In this document: positions 52,666-63,721 of the stretch, in pieces
Layout of the letters: every line of letters starts with the position of its first letter
Numbering within the stretch: position 1 is the first letter of the stretch
Source: Capronia americana
Taxonomy: Eukaryota > Ascomycota > Eurotiomycetes > Chaetothyriales > Herpotrichiellaceae
DNA length: 64,000 nucleotides
Reading direction: 5' to 3'
Assembly: GCA_016110215.1 (NCBI GenBank)
Contig: JADWQD010000005.1
Coordinates: 1 to 64,000, forward strand
Notes under the pieces: model-generated
Seen by the model: the letters and a program-made list of their open reading frames with translations, nothing else
The model's database searches: none
What the model was told of the DNA's origin: nothing
Made by a program: the position numbers and the translations under genes

Positions 52666-53691
52666 ATGGCGCGTGTGCTTTTGACCGGAGGGTCTGGCTT
52701 CATTGCTGGTCACGTACTCGACACGCTGCTCGAACGAGGCTACAGCGTTGTGACCACTGTTCGGTCAAACGAGAAAGCCGACCGAATTCGAGCAGTCCAT
52801 CCTGACACAGGAAAGGACCGGCTCGACTTTGTGGTTGTGGAGGATATCGCACGAGAAGGGGCTTTCGACGATGCCGTCGTGTCCGAGCCACCCTTCGAAG
52901 CTGTGATTCACACCGCTAGTCCCTTTCACTTCAATGTCACCGATGTGCAGAAGGACCTCCTAGACCCTGCGGTCAAAGGGACGACGGGGATCCTGGAATC
53001 GATCGTCAAGTACGCGCCGACGGTCAGACAAGTGGTCATCACCTCGTCGTTTGCCGCGATCGTAAACCCGTGGAAAGGTGCGTGGCCAGAGCATACATAC
53101 TCGGAGGAAGACTGGAACCCTATCACCCTTGCGCAGGCGTCCGAGAGCGCGCCGAACGGGTACCGCGCGAGCAAGACTTTCGCCGAGAGAGCCGCCTGGG
53201 ACTTTCTGGAACGCGAAAAGCCAAACTTTACCTTGTCGACTCTGTGCCCGCCGCAAGTGTTCGGACCGGTGGTGCCTCAGTTGAGCAGCCTGGACTCTTT
53301 AAACACCAGCAACCAGGTGATTCGTGACATCGTCCAGGGCAAGTTCAAATCCCAGATTCCGCCCAACGCCACGTACACCTGGGTCGATGTCCGCGACCTT
53401 GCGCTGTGCCATGTTCTGGCCCTGGAAAAACCGAGAGCCTCGAACAGCCGGTTCCTCGTAGCGGCTGGGTTTTTCTCGAACAAGGAGCTGGTGGAGATAG
53501 TGCGGCGGACGAGCCCTGACCGATACAAGGAGCTTCTCCCTTCGGAAGACGTCCCAGGAGGTGGATATCCAGAGACAGGGCTCTACAAGATCGACAACTC
53601 CAGAGCCGTGGACATTCTAGGGATCGAATGGAAGTCTCTTGAAGATAGCATAGCAGAGACGGTGAAGTCCTTGCAAGCACTTGGAGCTTGA
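52666..53691 (+). CDS. NAD(P)-dependent ketoreductase, Gre2/dihydroflavonol-reductase type
   Basis: Intronless 341-aa extended SDR. Motifs: LLTGGSGFIAGHVLDTLLER (residues 5-24, cofactor), HTASPFHF (82-89), the catalytic Y166-x-x-x-K170 in GYRASKTFAE, and CPPQVFGP. This is the arrangement of yeast Gre2 methylglyoxal/ketone reductase and plant dihydroflavonol or cinnamoyl-CoA reductases. These enzymes reduce a wide range of ketones and aldehydes to (S)-alcohols with NADPH. The ATG at 52666 gives the conventional N-terminus; the upstream open frame has no similarity. It lies between the PRISE-like reductase and the first BVMO. Confidence 0.9.
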   Translation: MARVLLTGGSGFIAGHVLDTLLERGYSVVTTVRSNEKADRIRAVHPDTGKDRLDFVVVEDIAREGAFDDAVVSEPPFEAVIHTASPFHFNVTDVQKDLLDPAVKGTTGILESIVKYAPTVRQVVITSSFAAIVNPWKGAWPEHTYSEEDWNPITLAQASESAPNGYRASKTFAERAAWDFLEREKPNFTLSTLCPPQVFGPVVPQLSSLDSLNTSNQVIRDIVQGKFKSQIPPNATYTWVDVRDLALCHVLALEKPRASNSRFLVAAGFFSNKELVEIVRRTSPDRYKELLPSEDVPGGGYPETGLYKIDNSRAVDILGIEWKSLEDSIAETVKSLQALGA

Positions 53692-54006
53692 TTCAGACTT
53701 GTCGGAGCAGGAGTTAGACAACTGGGCCAATATGTAACTATGACAATGTCGCCGACGATGTCCCATATTTTGAAACGTCGATGCCATTCTGCCGAGTGTA
53801 TTCAAGCCCTGTGGACCTGGGACAGCGTGCCGTCGCCTTGTTCAGAAGAGAGCGTTGAACGATGTTTCGAGAAACGCAGGACTCGACCCAGATACGACGT
53901 CGACGTTTCCCCACAGAGAGTGACAGCGACTGAAGCTTAAAAGAGGGAGACCGAGTGAAGAATTCCACTACGTTTGTGATACTGCTCTGCTCTCAACTGC
54001 TTGATC
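53692..54006. other. Convergent 3' ends
   Basis: A 315-bp spacer between the stop codons of the ketoreductase (plus) and the first BVMO (minus). No gene seen. Confidence 0.5.
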
Positions 54007-56019
54007 CTACTTCTCCACATACCAAGCCAAGTCGGTCCCTTTCTGTAGTTCATACGCCATGAATCCATTGCCCAAGAACCGAAAGCGATTCTTGTCTCTA
54101 GGCGTGATGTCGAAGTCCTCCGGTCGCAGTTCTTCGATAAGCCTTTTGAAGAGGAGTGCGCTCCCTGCAAACGTCGCCGTCACCCTGCCGCTCACGGTGT
54201 TGTTCTTGTACCAGCTCCTGCACGCCCCTGTCCACGTTAGAGTCTGGTGGACCTGATCCGAGTAGACGATGAAATCCTCCACGGCGTCCTCTGTAGGCGC
54301 GACGGCTTTGATGTCTTCGAATGCAATTTTCTTGATCCATTTGATCATATACTCGGCGCTCCACCCGAGGCTCTCCATTAGTGAACCGTGGCCGATGAGG
54401 GCATTCGGCCCCGTAAACATAAAGTAGTTTGGCATGTCTGCGCATGCTAATGACAAGTATGACCGCGGCTCCTCTGCCCACTTGTCTGCAAGGTGGACGC
54501 CGTTACGACCGACGATGGGGTATCGAGGACGATACGAGACGTCGAAGCCTGTCGCACAGACAACTAGATATATAATGTCAACTCGATAGGAACCGGGAAA
54601 AACATGTCGTGTACATACCAACATCAACCTCGTAAAATTTCCCGTCGGCTGTCTGAATACCGTTTGACCGAATCTCGGTGATGGGACTCTGCGTCAACGT
54701 GACGTTGGACCGTAGGAATGACTCGAGGTAGCCTTCTCCTGGTGTGATCCGCCGGCAACCAAGTTCCCACTTCGGGATCAGCTTTTCGCATAGATCCGCG
54801 TCGTGCTTGAGCTTCTCAGCCATCTGTGTACTCGCGAGTCTCAGGACTTCCCGATTAAAGGGCGAGTTTTTAACGAACTACAACGTTAAACTTAACCTCT
54901 ATCGTAATAGGGGTTGGAGTGATTAACGTACCATTTTAAAGCTGTCGTTGATGCGGTGGATGATGGTTTTCCTATACTTGTGATGCCACCCGGGTTCATC
55001 CCGGAACCTCTCCTTTTCCTCCTCTGTATATTCTGGATTGGAGGAAGGGTCCTCCTTTCCGAGCAGAGAAGCGGGACTCATCGTGCTCACAACCCAAGTC
55101 GGGCCTCGCTGGAAGCTCGTAACGTGCGTGCCTTCTAAGTTTGCCATTTGAGGCAAAATCTGGATGCCGGACGATCCGTTGCCAATGACAGCGATTCTTT
55201 TGTTGCTATAGTTGTACGTGTGATCCCAATCTGCCGAGTGGACTTTTTTGCCCTGGAAATCTTGTAGACCCGGGATAGACGGCCAGGTCCACGTGCTGTA
55301 AGTGTATATTTCAGCTTCAGTGTTCCCTATCAACCCCGATTTTCGACTCTTTGAGGGACAGGAAAGCAAACGACTTACTTCAAAAACCCCTGCGCCGAGA
55401 CTAAAATGTCGGCGAAATCTTCGATGATCATACCGTCATGTTCGACGTTAACCTTCCATTGACCCCTCTCCTCTTCCCAATATGCACCGACAACACGATG
55501 GTTGTATTTCACGTCGCGCTCCAGGTTCCATTTCTGGGCCATTTTCTTCATATACGCCCAGATTTCCGGCCCTGTGGAGAAGAATCGGCTCCAGTCTGGG
55601 TTGGGGTCGAACGGAAATGCCTGTTTCAGTCAGCCAGCGTCCCTTTAATATCCGACAGGGTAGCGAGCGAGCCTGACATAGATGTGCGAAGGTACATCGC
55701 AGAGGACGCCTGGATATGTGTTGACTAGCCACGTTCCTCCCAGCTCGGACCTCACTTCATAGATTGTGTGGTCGACGATGCTGGCCAGTTCGGGATGCTG
55801 GTGCTGAAACTTGTGCGCCAGTGTCAGCCCCGAGTAGCCCGCCCCGATGGTCACCACGCGAAGTCTTCTTGGCGAGTATGCAGGCACTCCTCTGAGGTTC
55901 GCTGCGACATTTTTCAAATGTTCCTTGTTGCCAGCATGTGCCGCTGGCTCCGGAGGACCTTGCTGCGCAATGCCGTTGGTGCCGTTTTGCACAGGTTTGA
56001 CATGATCTGATGCTGCCAT
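54007..56019 (-). CDS. Baeyer-Villiger monooxygenase 1
   Basis: Exons 56019-55678, 55620-55379, 55295-54932, 54877-54619 and 54563-54007 give a 587-aa type I BVMO. First Rossmann motif VVTIGAGYSGLTLA (about residues 55-68), the BVMO fingerprint FQGKKVHSADWD at residues 208-219 (FxGxxxHxxxWD), second Rossmann motif VIGNGSSGIQI, and VVCATGFD. Intron placement is supported because GFLNTWTWPSIPG is restored by the second splice. Such FAD enzymes use NADPH and O2 to insert an oxygen beside a carbonyl, turning cyclic ketones into lactones or linear ketones into esters. The long N-terminal extension before the first motif matches fungal StcW-like proteins. It is divergent from the second BVMO. Confidence 0.9.
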
Positions 56020-56834
56020 CGTTGTTCCCTGCCGACTGCTTCTGGGGAGCTGTATTACAGGTAGGGATCAAATTGAAGCAGATTTGAATGATTCGGGTAT
56101 TCTATAGTCGCCGGGAATGAACAGCACCATTCAAGGCATCAATGATCATTATTGAGCAGCAGAGCGTGGATAAGCCTCTCTTAGATGTCGAACTGTACCA
56201 ACAGCAACCCCGGGGAGTATTGGCCGACTAAGGATGTGAGCGCGTCCCATTCCGGCGACATACCCGCGGAATGGTGAGAAAAGCTGCTCAGTTTTCCAGT
56301 CTTGACCAGCCTCGACGTGCCACCGGACACTCTTCGCCGAAACACGCTTCATACTTTGAGCTCGGTTTGGGTATGTTTAGGCTCCGGCGATAGTTTCGGA
56401 GGGTATGATCGGTACGAGTACCCTCCTGCAATGATACAAGTCGTGGATGGCACAGAGCTGAGGACTGCGCTAATATGATAGGCGGAATTACTACACAATC
56501 CAGCCCTCTTTGTTTCGATTAGTAGCACGTTGTTCCTGACACCGGGGCTGAGGCAGTCACGCACGGGGGGTGGGCGATTTCGCCGAAATCTTTACCGTTA
56601 ACATGCACCTACACCAACCCTTGAGACGGAGTCCGCCTCTCCCCGCCGCAAGGAGGCCCAGAAGCTTTTTCCCATCGTGGCCAGGGTGGGTGTTTACTGT
56701 TTCTGCCTCTTTTGAGAAGCTCCTGCGTGCTTGAACAAGCCGGTCATGGATTGCAAACCTGTATTTTGTTAACAACATTAGATTACACCTGTTGACTCTG
56801 TCACTCTGTCACTCCACTGCTTGAACATTGAAAC
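56020..56834. promoter_or_regulatory. Divergent promoter of the two BVMO genes
   Basis: 815 bp between the start codons of BVMO 1 (minus) and BVMO 2 (plus). No gene frame is supported inside. Common control of the two oxygenases is likely but not shown. Confidence 0.45.
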
Positions 56835-58831
56835 ATGGGTTCTGTAGGCGGGAAAACCGAGTACGATGTCGTCCTCATCGGCGCTGGATTTGGAGGCTAT
56901 ACTATGCTTCCAAGGTATGTACCCCAGGGGGAAAATATCAGTTCAGACGCTGACAAGAAAACAAGGCTTCGTAATCTGGGCCTGCGGGTGAAGATATTCG
57001 AGAGAGGATCTGGACCAGGAGGAGTATGGTAAGTTGGGAAAGCAAAGGTTGGTGAGAGTGCAGGACCCACGCTAACAAGGGTTGCAGGCATTGGAACCAA
57101 TGTATGCCTACGAGAACATGTCTTGATGATTGCAATCGCTGACCTTGATCAGACCCGGGTGCTCGTGTGGACAGCGATGTGCCAACTTACCAGTTCTTCG
57201 ACAAGGAGATTTGGGAAGGCTTCACATTTTCGGAACGGTTCCCTGGCTTCCGCGAGCTCCAGGAGTACTTCGCTTACGTGGAGAAGAAATGGGATCTTCG
57301 AAAGGACATCGAGTATTTCAAAAACGTGACGTCTGCGCATTGGCTTGAAGATAGCAAGCGATGGCAGATAGAATGTTCCGATCACACCGTGACGCTGTGC
57401 AAATGGATGTTCGCCAACGTGGGCTTCGCGGCCAAAGAGTAAATTGACCTAAGGCAACCGAGCGAGCGTATACACTAAGCGCGAAACAGGTACGTCCCTT
57501 ACATCAAGGGTTCTTCGGAGTTCAAAGGCGAAATGTATCACACTGCACATTGGCCACGCCACGACGTCAAGCTCAAGGACAAACGCGTTGCAGTCGTCGG
57601 CACGGGCGCGAGTGGGATCCAGGTCATCCAGGAAATCGGTCCCGTGTGCAAGCATCTTACCGTCTACCAACGCACACCGAACTTCTGGTGCGTCATTGCC
57701 TGCCTCCAATGTTGGAACTAGAGCCATCTAACACCCCCTAGCCTGCCAATGCGCCAGCGCAAATTAGATCCTGTTGAGGAGCAGAAGAAGAAAGACACGG
57801 GAGTCTACGAAGAGGCCTTCAAGGCATGCGAGACGACCTCGGCCGGCGTACCGTACGACAGTAATGGCAGAAACACTTTCGACGATACCGCCGAAGAGCG
57901 CGAGAAGGTGTGGAACAGCCTTGTGGAGGAGGGAGGCTTGAAATTCTGGGTAGCCGGCTACAAAGACATGACGACCAACCAGGAGGCAAACGCAGCGGCC
58001 TACGACTTCTGGCGGCGGATGGTGCTTAACCGAATCAAAGATCCGGAAAAGGCAAAGTTGCTGGCCCCTGAAAGACCTCCACATCCTTATGGCGCAAAGC
58101 GTCCATCGCTTGAACAAAATTATTTCGAGGTCATGAGTCAGGAAAATGTCGACATCATCGACCTCAATCGCCTGCCCATCGAAGAGATCAACGCGACAGG
58201 TATCAAGACAGCGGGAGGGCAAGTCGACGTCGACCTGATTATCCTTGCGACGGGATTTGACGGGCTCACCGGCGGGTTCATGGATATTGACCTACGTGGC
58301 AGAAATGGCCGAACCGTCAAAGAGTACTGGAAAGACGGTGTGAGGACATCCGTGGGCGTAGCCATGCCCAACTTCCCGAACATGTTCTTCCTCTTCGGGC
58401 CACAGGCTCCGTCGACGTCTTCGTGAGTCGGCCCCCTTAATAATCAATCTCATCCAGAAAACTCGTGCTAACTCCTCTAGGAACGGACCTTCATGCATAC
58501 AGTTTCAAGGCAGATGGTTCGAGAAACTGATAAAGACGCTAGAGGACGACGGTGTCCAAAGCTTCGAGGCTACCGAGCAATCGGCCGATGAATGGGTGGA
58601 AAAGATCCGCGAAAGATGGGAGGCAACCTTGTTGCCACAGGGCAAGATAAGTGAACTTGTGTCTATTGTTTGTGCCGTGTACTCACTCCTTTGCACAGTT
58701 GGTGGTCGGGTGCCAATATCCCCGGAAAGAAGGTCGAGCCTCTGAGTTGGGCAGGAGGGCTCCCCAGCTACATGCAGCTGCTTGACGAGACGCTCAAGAA
58801 CAATTACCAAGGTTGGATAGTTGACTCATAA
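56835..58831 (+). CDS. Baeyer-Villiger monooxygenase 2
   Basis: Exons 56835-56914, 56966-57028, 57088-57101, 57153-57438, 57490-57687, 57742-58422, 58481-58660 and 58699-58831 give a 544-aa BVMO. Exon 3 is 14 nt and encodes most of HWNQ within GGVWHWNQYPGARVDSD, a conserved stretch. The fingerprint FKGEMYHTAHWP (FxGxxxHxxxWP) is at residues 159-170; flanking Rossmann motifs are VVLIGAGFGG and VAVVGTGASGIQV, with IILATGFD later. The closest group is the cyclohexanone/phenylacetone-type. The last intron is uncertain: only a GTCTAT donor at 58661 with a 38-bp intron keeps the frame before WWSGANIPGKK; the nearby ATAAGTGAAC at 58647 looks like a mutated donor. N-terminal start at 56835 is the first ATG. 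Confidence 0.87.
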
Positions 58832-59548
58832 ATGCCCATCCACGGCCGCCCACAGGAATCTTTGATTCGACTACTCATCCTGCTCCTACAATCATACTCG
58901 TAATAGTTCCTCTGTTCTGGTCTCTCGAACGGCCTTGAAATGCTTATTAGACCGATGAGAAAGCGATAGTGGCGGAGCATCCGGCGTTCTTCTTGAACCA
59001 GGACCCCCTCAAAATTCACGTAGATCTTGTTAGAGCCAAGGTCTGAGCCCATCTGTGTTATCGCTGTTAGTTGACGCGGTGCTGTCGCCAGCCTATGTCA
59101 TGAACCGGGACCTCACGATCTGAGTCATGAGGAACAAGGTCCTGATAAATAAGACTTCCATCGGTGTACATCAAGCATAACACAGCGGAATTGTTGTACT
59201 TGAGCGAGGTTAATCTGGATTCGAGATAAATGTGGCTATGATCAAGCATGAAGTTGGCTACATAATAGTAAAACCATGTGACGCTTTGCACATTCACCGA
59301 AAATAGACCATGTGAGTGTGTCAATTGTCCATTTAGAAGTCCATTGCCTAGCACTCTGCCACTTCGTGGTCAGAGAGAGTAATCGACTCAACAAGATGAA
59401 AACCGGACAATGCGGCACCTCGCGCCTCAACGCAGGCTACACAGCCCAGGAATCCCATATTCAGGCCGTTTTGAGTGTAACCATCAGAATATGCGGCGAT
59501 AACACTCTCCCTCGGACACCGCCTGATAGAAAGTGAGCAGCACTCCCC
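58832..59548. other. Convergent 3' ends, 717 bp
   Basis: Spacer between BVMO 2 and the transporter stop codon. Several 60-95-codon frames are present on both strands without any domain. No gene seen. Confidence 0.5.
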
Positions 59549-61537
59549 CTAGGCGAGCCGCCCGATAGATGAGAAAGTGCTCTGAGGAATCTCCGAGGCG
59601 TCTACTGCGAAACCGAGTGCGCGTTTCTTCTCACTGAACTCTCGTTCCGCCTTGTAGGCCAGGGGACTGTCGCTGGCAAAGAGAATGTCGAGGTCTTCCA
59701 GATGGCGATTGGCCGTCTCCACGTAGAACAACCACACGGGAATGATCTGGACGAAGTTGATGACGGCAAACATGATCAAGACCCACCATCCGACGGAACG
59801 AACGACGTACGGAATGACCTCGTTAATCACAGCGCCCCAGATGGCAAACGAGACCATGGACAAGGAGACACCCTTGGCACGTGTTGCGAGGGGGAAGACC
59901 TCGGTGGGATATACCCAGCTATGGATGCACAGCGTATGTCAGTTACCATTCGGTCGAAATGGGGGAGTCATGACGTACCAGCATGTGATCCACGTACTGC
60001 CGAAGCCACAGGTGTAGAGAAAGATGAATGCTGCCACGGCAGCTCCGTATGCCTTTTTCTTGGTCAATTCCGACTCCGGCGTGTTCACGGCCTGACGCGC
60101 CAACGGGCCCGCGATCAGCAGTGCGCTGCCCATCACCATCAAACCGATCAACATCAACTTCCTCCTTCCAGCGCGTTCCACAAAATACATCCCGACGGGG
60201 ACGCTGCAGGTGTAGGAGATGAAGTTGAACCCGGCTAACATGGCGGGCATGTTACCGGAGACTAGAAGTTGAACCGGCCATCATTAGCCACACGAGCTCG
60301 TGTCTGCGGGCCACAGACACCAAAACTTACAGCCACTTAGCGCAAATATTGTCGGCCCGTAGGCAGCGATAGCGTCAGGACCACAGAGCTTTTCCATACA
60401 CTGTATACCCATGGCCAGGGCGACACGACGTCTGGTGTGCAATTTGTCCTTCTTCCATATCATGGAAAGGAAGCCATGAGCGGAGAAGGTGGCCTCGATA
60501 CGGATTGCCTCCTGGATCTCCGCCATTTCTTGCTCGATGGCCTCTCGAGACGGTCGAAGGCGGCAACGGCCGAGAACTTCACGGGCTTCCGCGAGTCGAC
60601 CTGTCTTGGACAAATGGCGAGGAGACTCGGGAAGGAAGTTGGCAGCCAGTAGGATGATGCAGAGGAAGACCGCCTGGAAGGCCTGAGGGAAGCGCCAGGC
60701 GAAAGGCAGAGGCTGCAGCTTCAAGCAAGCGTATTCCATCCAATAAGTCCTATACAACGTGAGTAGGACAAGAGCATTACAGTCAGACTCTCTCTCTCTC
60801 CTTACATGCAAGCACCGGCAACACACATGGTGAACTGGAACGACACGAAAGCGCCGCGGAGGTTGTAGTCGGCTATCTCGGAGGACCAGATTGGCGCTAT
60901 CGTATTGAGGTGGCCACAGCCTATCCCGCTGATGATGCGGGCACAAACCATCCAGGAGAAGTTCTGGGCACCCGTCAGGAGACCAGCGCCGACAATGCCC
61001 CAGACGCAACCGAGTTGTATAGACTTGAGACGTCCGATTTTATCGGCATAGCTTCCAGCCATAATAGCTCCTGATGGACAAAAGGCGTGTTAGTACAGTA
61101 TCCCTGCTTCTCAGGACGGCGTAGGGGACGATAATACCAATAAGGAAGCCGAGGAACCAGAAGCTCACAATGCCGCCAACTCGGGCGGCATCCTTCTCTG
61201 TCCCATTGGCAGAGTTCATGTGTTGCAGGTAGTCTGGGTTGATGTTCACTAGACTCATGACCGCTGCATCATACCCGAAGAACAAAAGACAGGTCCCGGC
61301 GAGTGCGAGGATAGATGCCACCATGGGCTTGCCGGACAGCTTAAGGCATCTCGACGGCGAATAGCCCCCTGGTATGTATCTGGCCCATGCTGGCTCCGCT
61401 GTAACAATTGAAAGGGTCAGCGTCGAGCACGCAAGTTGCCCGAGAGAGGAGCACACATTACGTTGGAAATATTCTTCGGCAAGGGCGGGCGTGTCCTCAA
61501 CCTCGACGTTTTGCGCTTCAATCTTTTCGAGCGTCAT
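59549..61537 (-). CDS. MFS transporter, sugar-porter family
   Basis: Exons 61537-61462, 61398-61138, 61070-60806, 60749-60331, 60261-59979 and 59918-59549 give a 557-aa, 12-helix transporter. Motifs: FFGYDAAVMSLVNINPDYL (first helix), GSYADKIGRLKSI (loop 2-3), ISGIGCGHLNTIAPIWSSEI, PESPRHLSKTGR (loop 6-7), GRRKLMLIG and a YVETANRHLEDL ending like the VETKG motif of hexose transporters. The start is the ATG at 61537; the longer open frame begins at a non-ATG codon. The porter family in fungi carries sugars, polyols, quinate or other small molecules. Its place beside two BVMOs suggests import of the substrate or export of a product, but specificity is not readable. Confidence 0.88.
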
Positions 61538-62618
61538 GTTGTTCGAGATTTGAGACTCGTTTTGTCCTTTACCAGCCAAGTTTGAAATCTTCAAGTCGAA
61601 TGCAGAAACAAAGATACTTGACCTCCCAGGATCCCCGGGTCACCAAGTTGAGCAGAGACAGCGAGCCAGTCCCGGTGAGAAGAGACTCGATCATATCTAT
61701 ACTCCCACCGGATCCGCTCCTAAGCCTTTCCATCCGATAGAGCAGAAGCAATCCTCCAGGGGAGAGGAGTGCGCGTGGACGTGGTGAGTGACGATTGAGC
61801 CCTGCTGTGGATGGCACACATTTCGGCGAATCGGCCTGGACCCTCCCGGTGGCTTGTTGTCGGCCAAGCCGTGCCATTGGGCGGGACAACAGCGAAACAT
61901 GACTTCGGCGAAAGTACTAGCAGCAGAACGACTCCCCTACCCCACGAATCCGGGGAGATTGTCCGGGGAAATGGAGGGGGATGATCACTAAGATTAAACT
62001 TCGTGGCTAGCAGCTTGGACCGGGGAGGGCTACTATTTGACACTTGGAAGGCAGGTGGAGGGACAGTTGGACTTGAGAGTACATGTGGCAACAATAAACG
62101 AGTAGGGGATATGGAATTGGGCCAAGGTACAGATTGAGTAAAAGCGGCTGCTCTGGGACACCGTATGCCTGCGTTAACTGAATCCAGACTTTCCAGTCAG
62201 TGCTGTTTACTGTTCATTCGCTAGTCCAAACCAGGCTTTCCACCAGTCAATACCGCCTGTCCAAGCCCGTATGCCACAGGTACCTAATTATCATTCCATG
62301 GCATAATTCCCAATGGCGGAAGACCCGCAGTCGCAACTCAAGGAACGGTTGCCGTGAGAGTTGATCATGTCAGCCAGTCAGCTGGTTGAAGGGACCGACA
62401 GTGGGGATCAGCGGCACATTTCCCACTACAAGTACAGAGGGCACCGCTCCCATGGTAAAGGTTGATGATGACCATTATCACGTCCGCTATCAGCAGTTAC
62501 TCCGCCACGAAACAAAAGCTAATATTGACACAGGAACGGCGACTCATCTACAGTTCTCTGTATGCCTCGTTGATTCGGAATATTCCTCAGAGCCAGGAAA
62601 GATCGAGGTAACTTCGCC
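61538..62618. other. Intergenic, transporter promoter
   Basis: About 1.1 kb with promoter of the transporter on the right of its ATG and no supported gene. A 135-codon plus-strand frame at 62386-62793 overlaps the transcription-factor fragment and has no domain. Confidence 0.45.
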
Positions 62619-63418
62619 TCAGAAGTCAGTATCGCCGAAGGACATGCTATGCTGCTGCAATCCTAGAGGCCAATCAAGGCTGGCGAGCAGATCTTGTGAG
62701 ATTCCCGAATCGATTCCTCCGTCGTTATCAAGGCCCTGGAACGCCGCCTTCAAGGCCCGGTTTGGATCATCGTGCGATGGTTCATTAATATAAGCTGGAA
62801 AAACCTTGTCAGAAGAGGTCTGGTATGTCTGTGCTTGCGACTGAGCCCAGGAGTCGGTCACACACATACCATGAGACGGTGCAAAGATGTGTTTCTTAAT
62901 GCCTTTCAGAATCCGGTGCGAGCGATAGGCCACCATGCTATATTTCTTGTTTCCTTCCAAGCATTGGAGACACTTGGTCCAGCTGGTCCGAAGATCCGAC
63001 TCCGGTTGAGTGGCTGTCAAGGAAGGGAACTGCAGAGCAATAAATAGCACGATGGCGCAGTTGTGCAAGTCTAAAATCACATCGTCTCGTAAATAAAATG
63101 TTTGCGTCTTCCTTTGGGCGATGCGGTTTTTTCAACCAGGCAGGAGAGTGGAAAGGACGCACAATATGTGTTGAACCACCACGGGGAGAGTGCGGACGGC
63201 TGGGCCACGTAGTTCCTGTGCGTCAACTCGACGAGTTCGACGGCCGCTTGCATGCAGTTGTTGGCCAGGCTGCTCAACAGTCTCGCCTCTACGAAACTCG
63301 CGCGCCGCCGTAGCCCGGTTTCGTGGTCGGCGAGGCTGCTGCTGCAGCATGGTCGTGGTCGCCTCCCAGTGCCGCGAGGAGAGCCGGGCTTAAAACGAAG
63401 ATATGCAGGTGTAGCCAT
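62619..63418 (-). pseudogene. Truncated fungal transcription-factor gene (C-terminal part)
   Basis: Two exon-like frames (63418-63137 and 63029-62619) join in phase across a 107-bp intron (GTTGAA..CTGCAG) to about 230 residues. They resemble the C-terminal half of the fungal-specific transcription-factor domain: FVEARLLSSLANNCMQAAVE, LSPWWFNTYCASFPLSCL, then SWTKCLQCLEGNKKYSMVAY and GLDNDGGIDSG near the end. No Zn2Cys6 cluster and no upstream half of the domain is present; the sequence beyond 63418 is occupied by an opposite-strand open frame. An ATG at 63418 opens the frame, but the protein would be a fragment. It is probably a broken gene, or its 5' part lies outside in a rearranged place. 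Confidence 0.55.
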
Positions 63419-63721
63419 CTAGTCGGCGTTAGCAAGTTTGACACCGTTGACCCATTTTCAGTCTGGCAGAACTTATCTAATTGAACCCCACGTCATCAGC
63501 ATGCGCTCGTAGATGTCTTCAACGCTATCGCTGGCATAGTTCAGCGTCTCCCAAAATCCGCACCTGCTCGGAGAAAACTGGCATATCATCTGAGGGCAAC
63601 CAAGCGACAAGGTCCACAACGAGCGACCAGGTATCAGGACGAGGGAGCCGAGCCACAGGTCCCAGAACGAGTGACCAGGTATCTGGACGAAAAAGGACCT
63701 GATCAGCAAACAGAGATTCTA
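63419..63721. other. Upstream of the right-edge frame
   Basis: The open frame of the right-edge gene extends back to a stop at 63482-63484 and has no ATG here. Two 24-bp near-identical segments start at 63619 and 63667 (ACGAG[C/T]GACCAGGTATC[A/T]GGACGA), a tandem repeat of 48 bp encoding RATRYQDE and RVTRYLDE. Confidence 0.45.
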
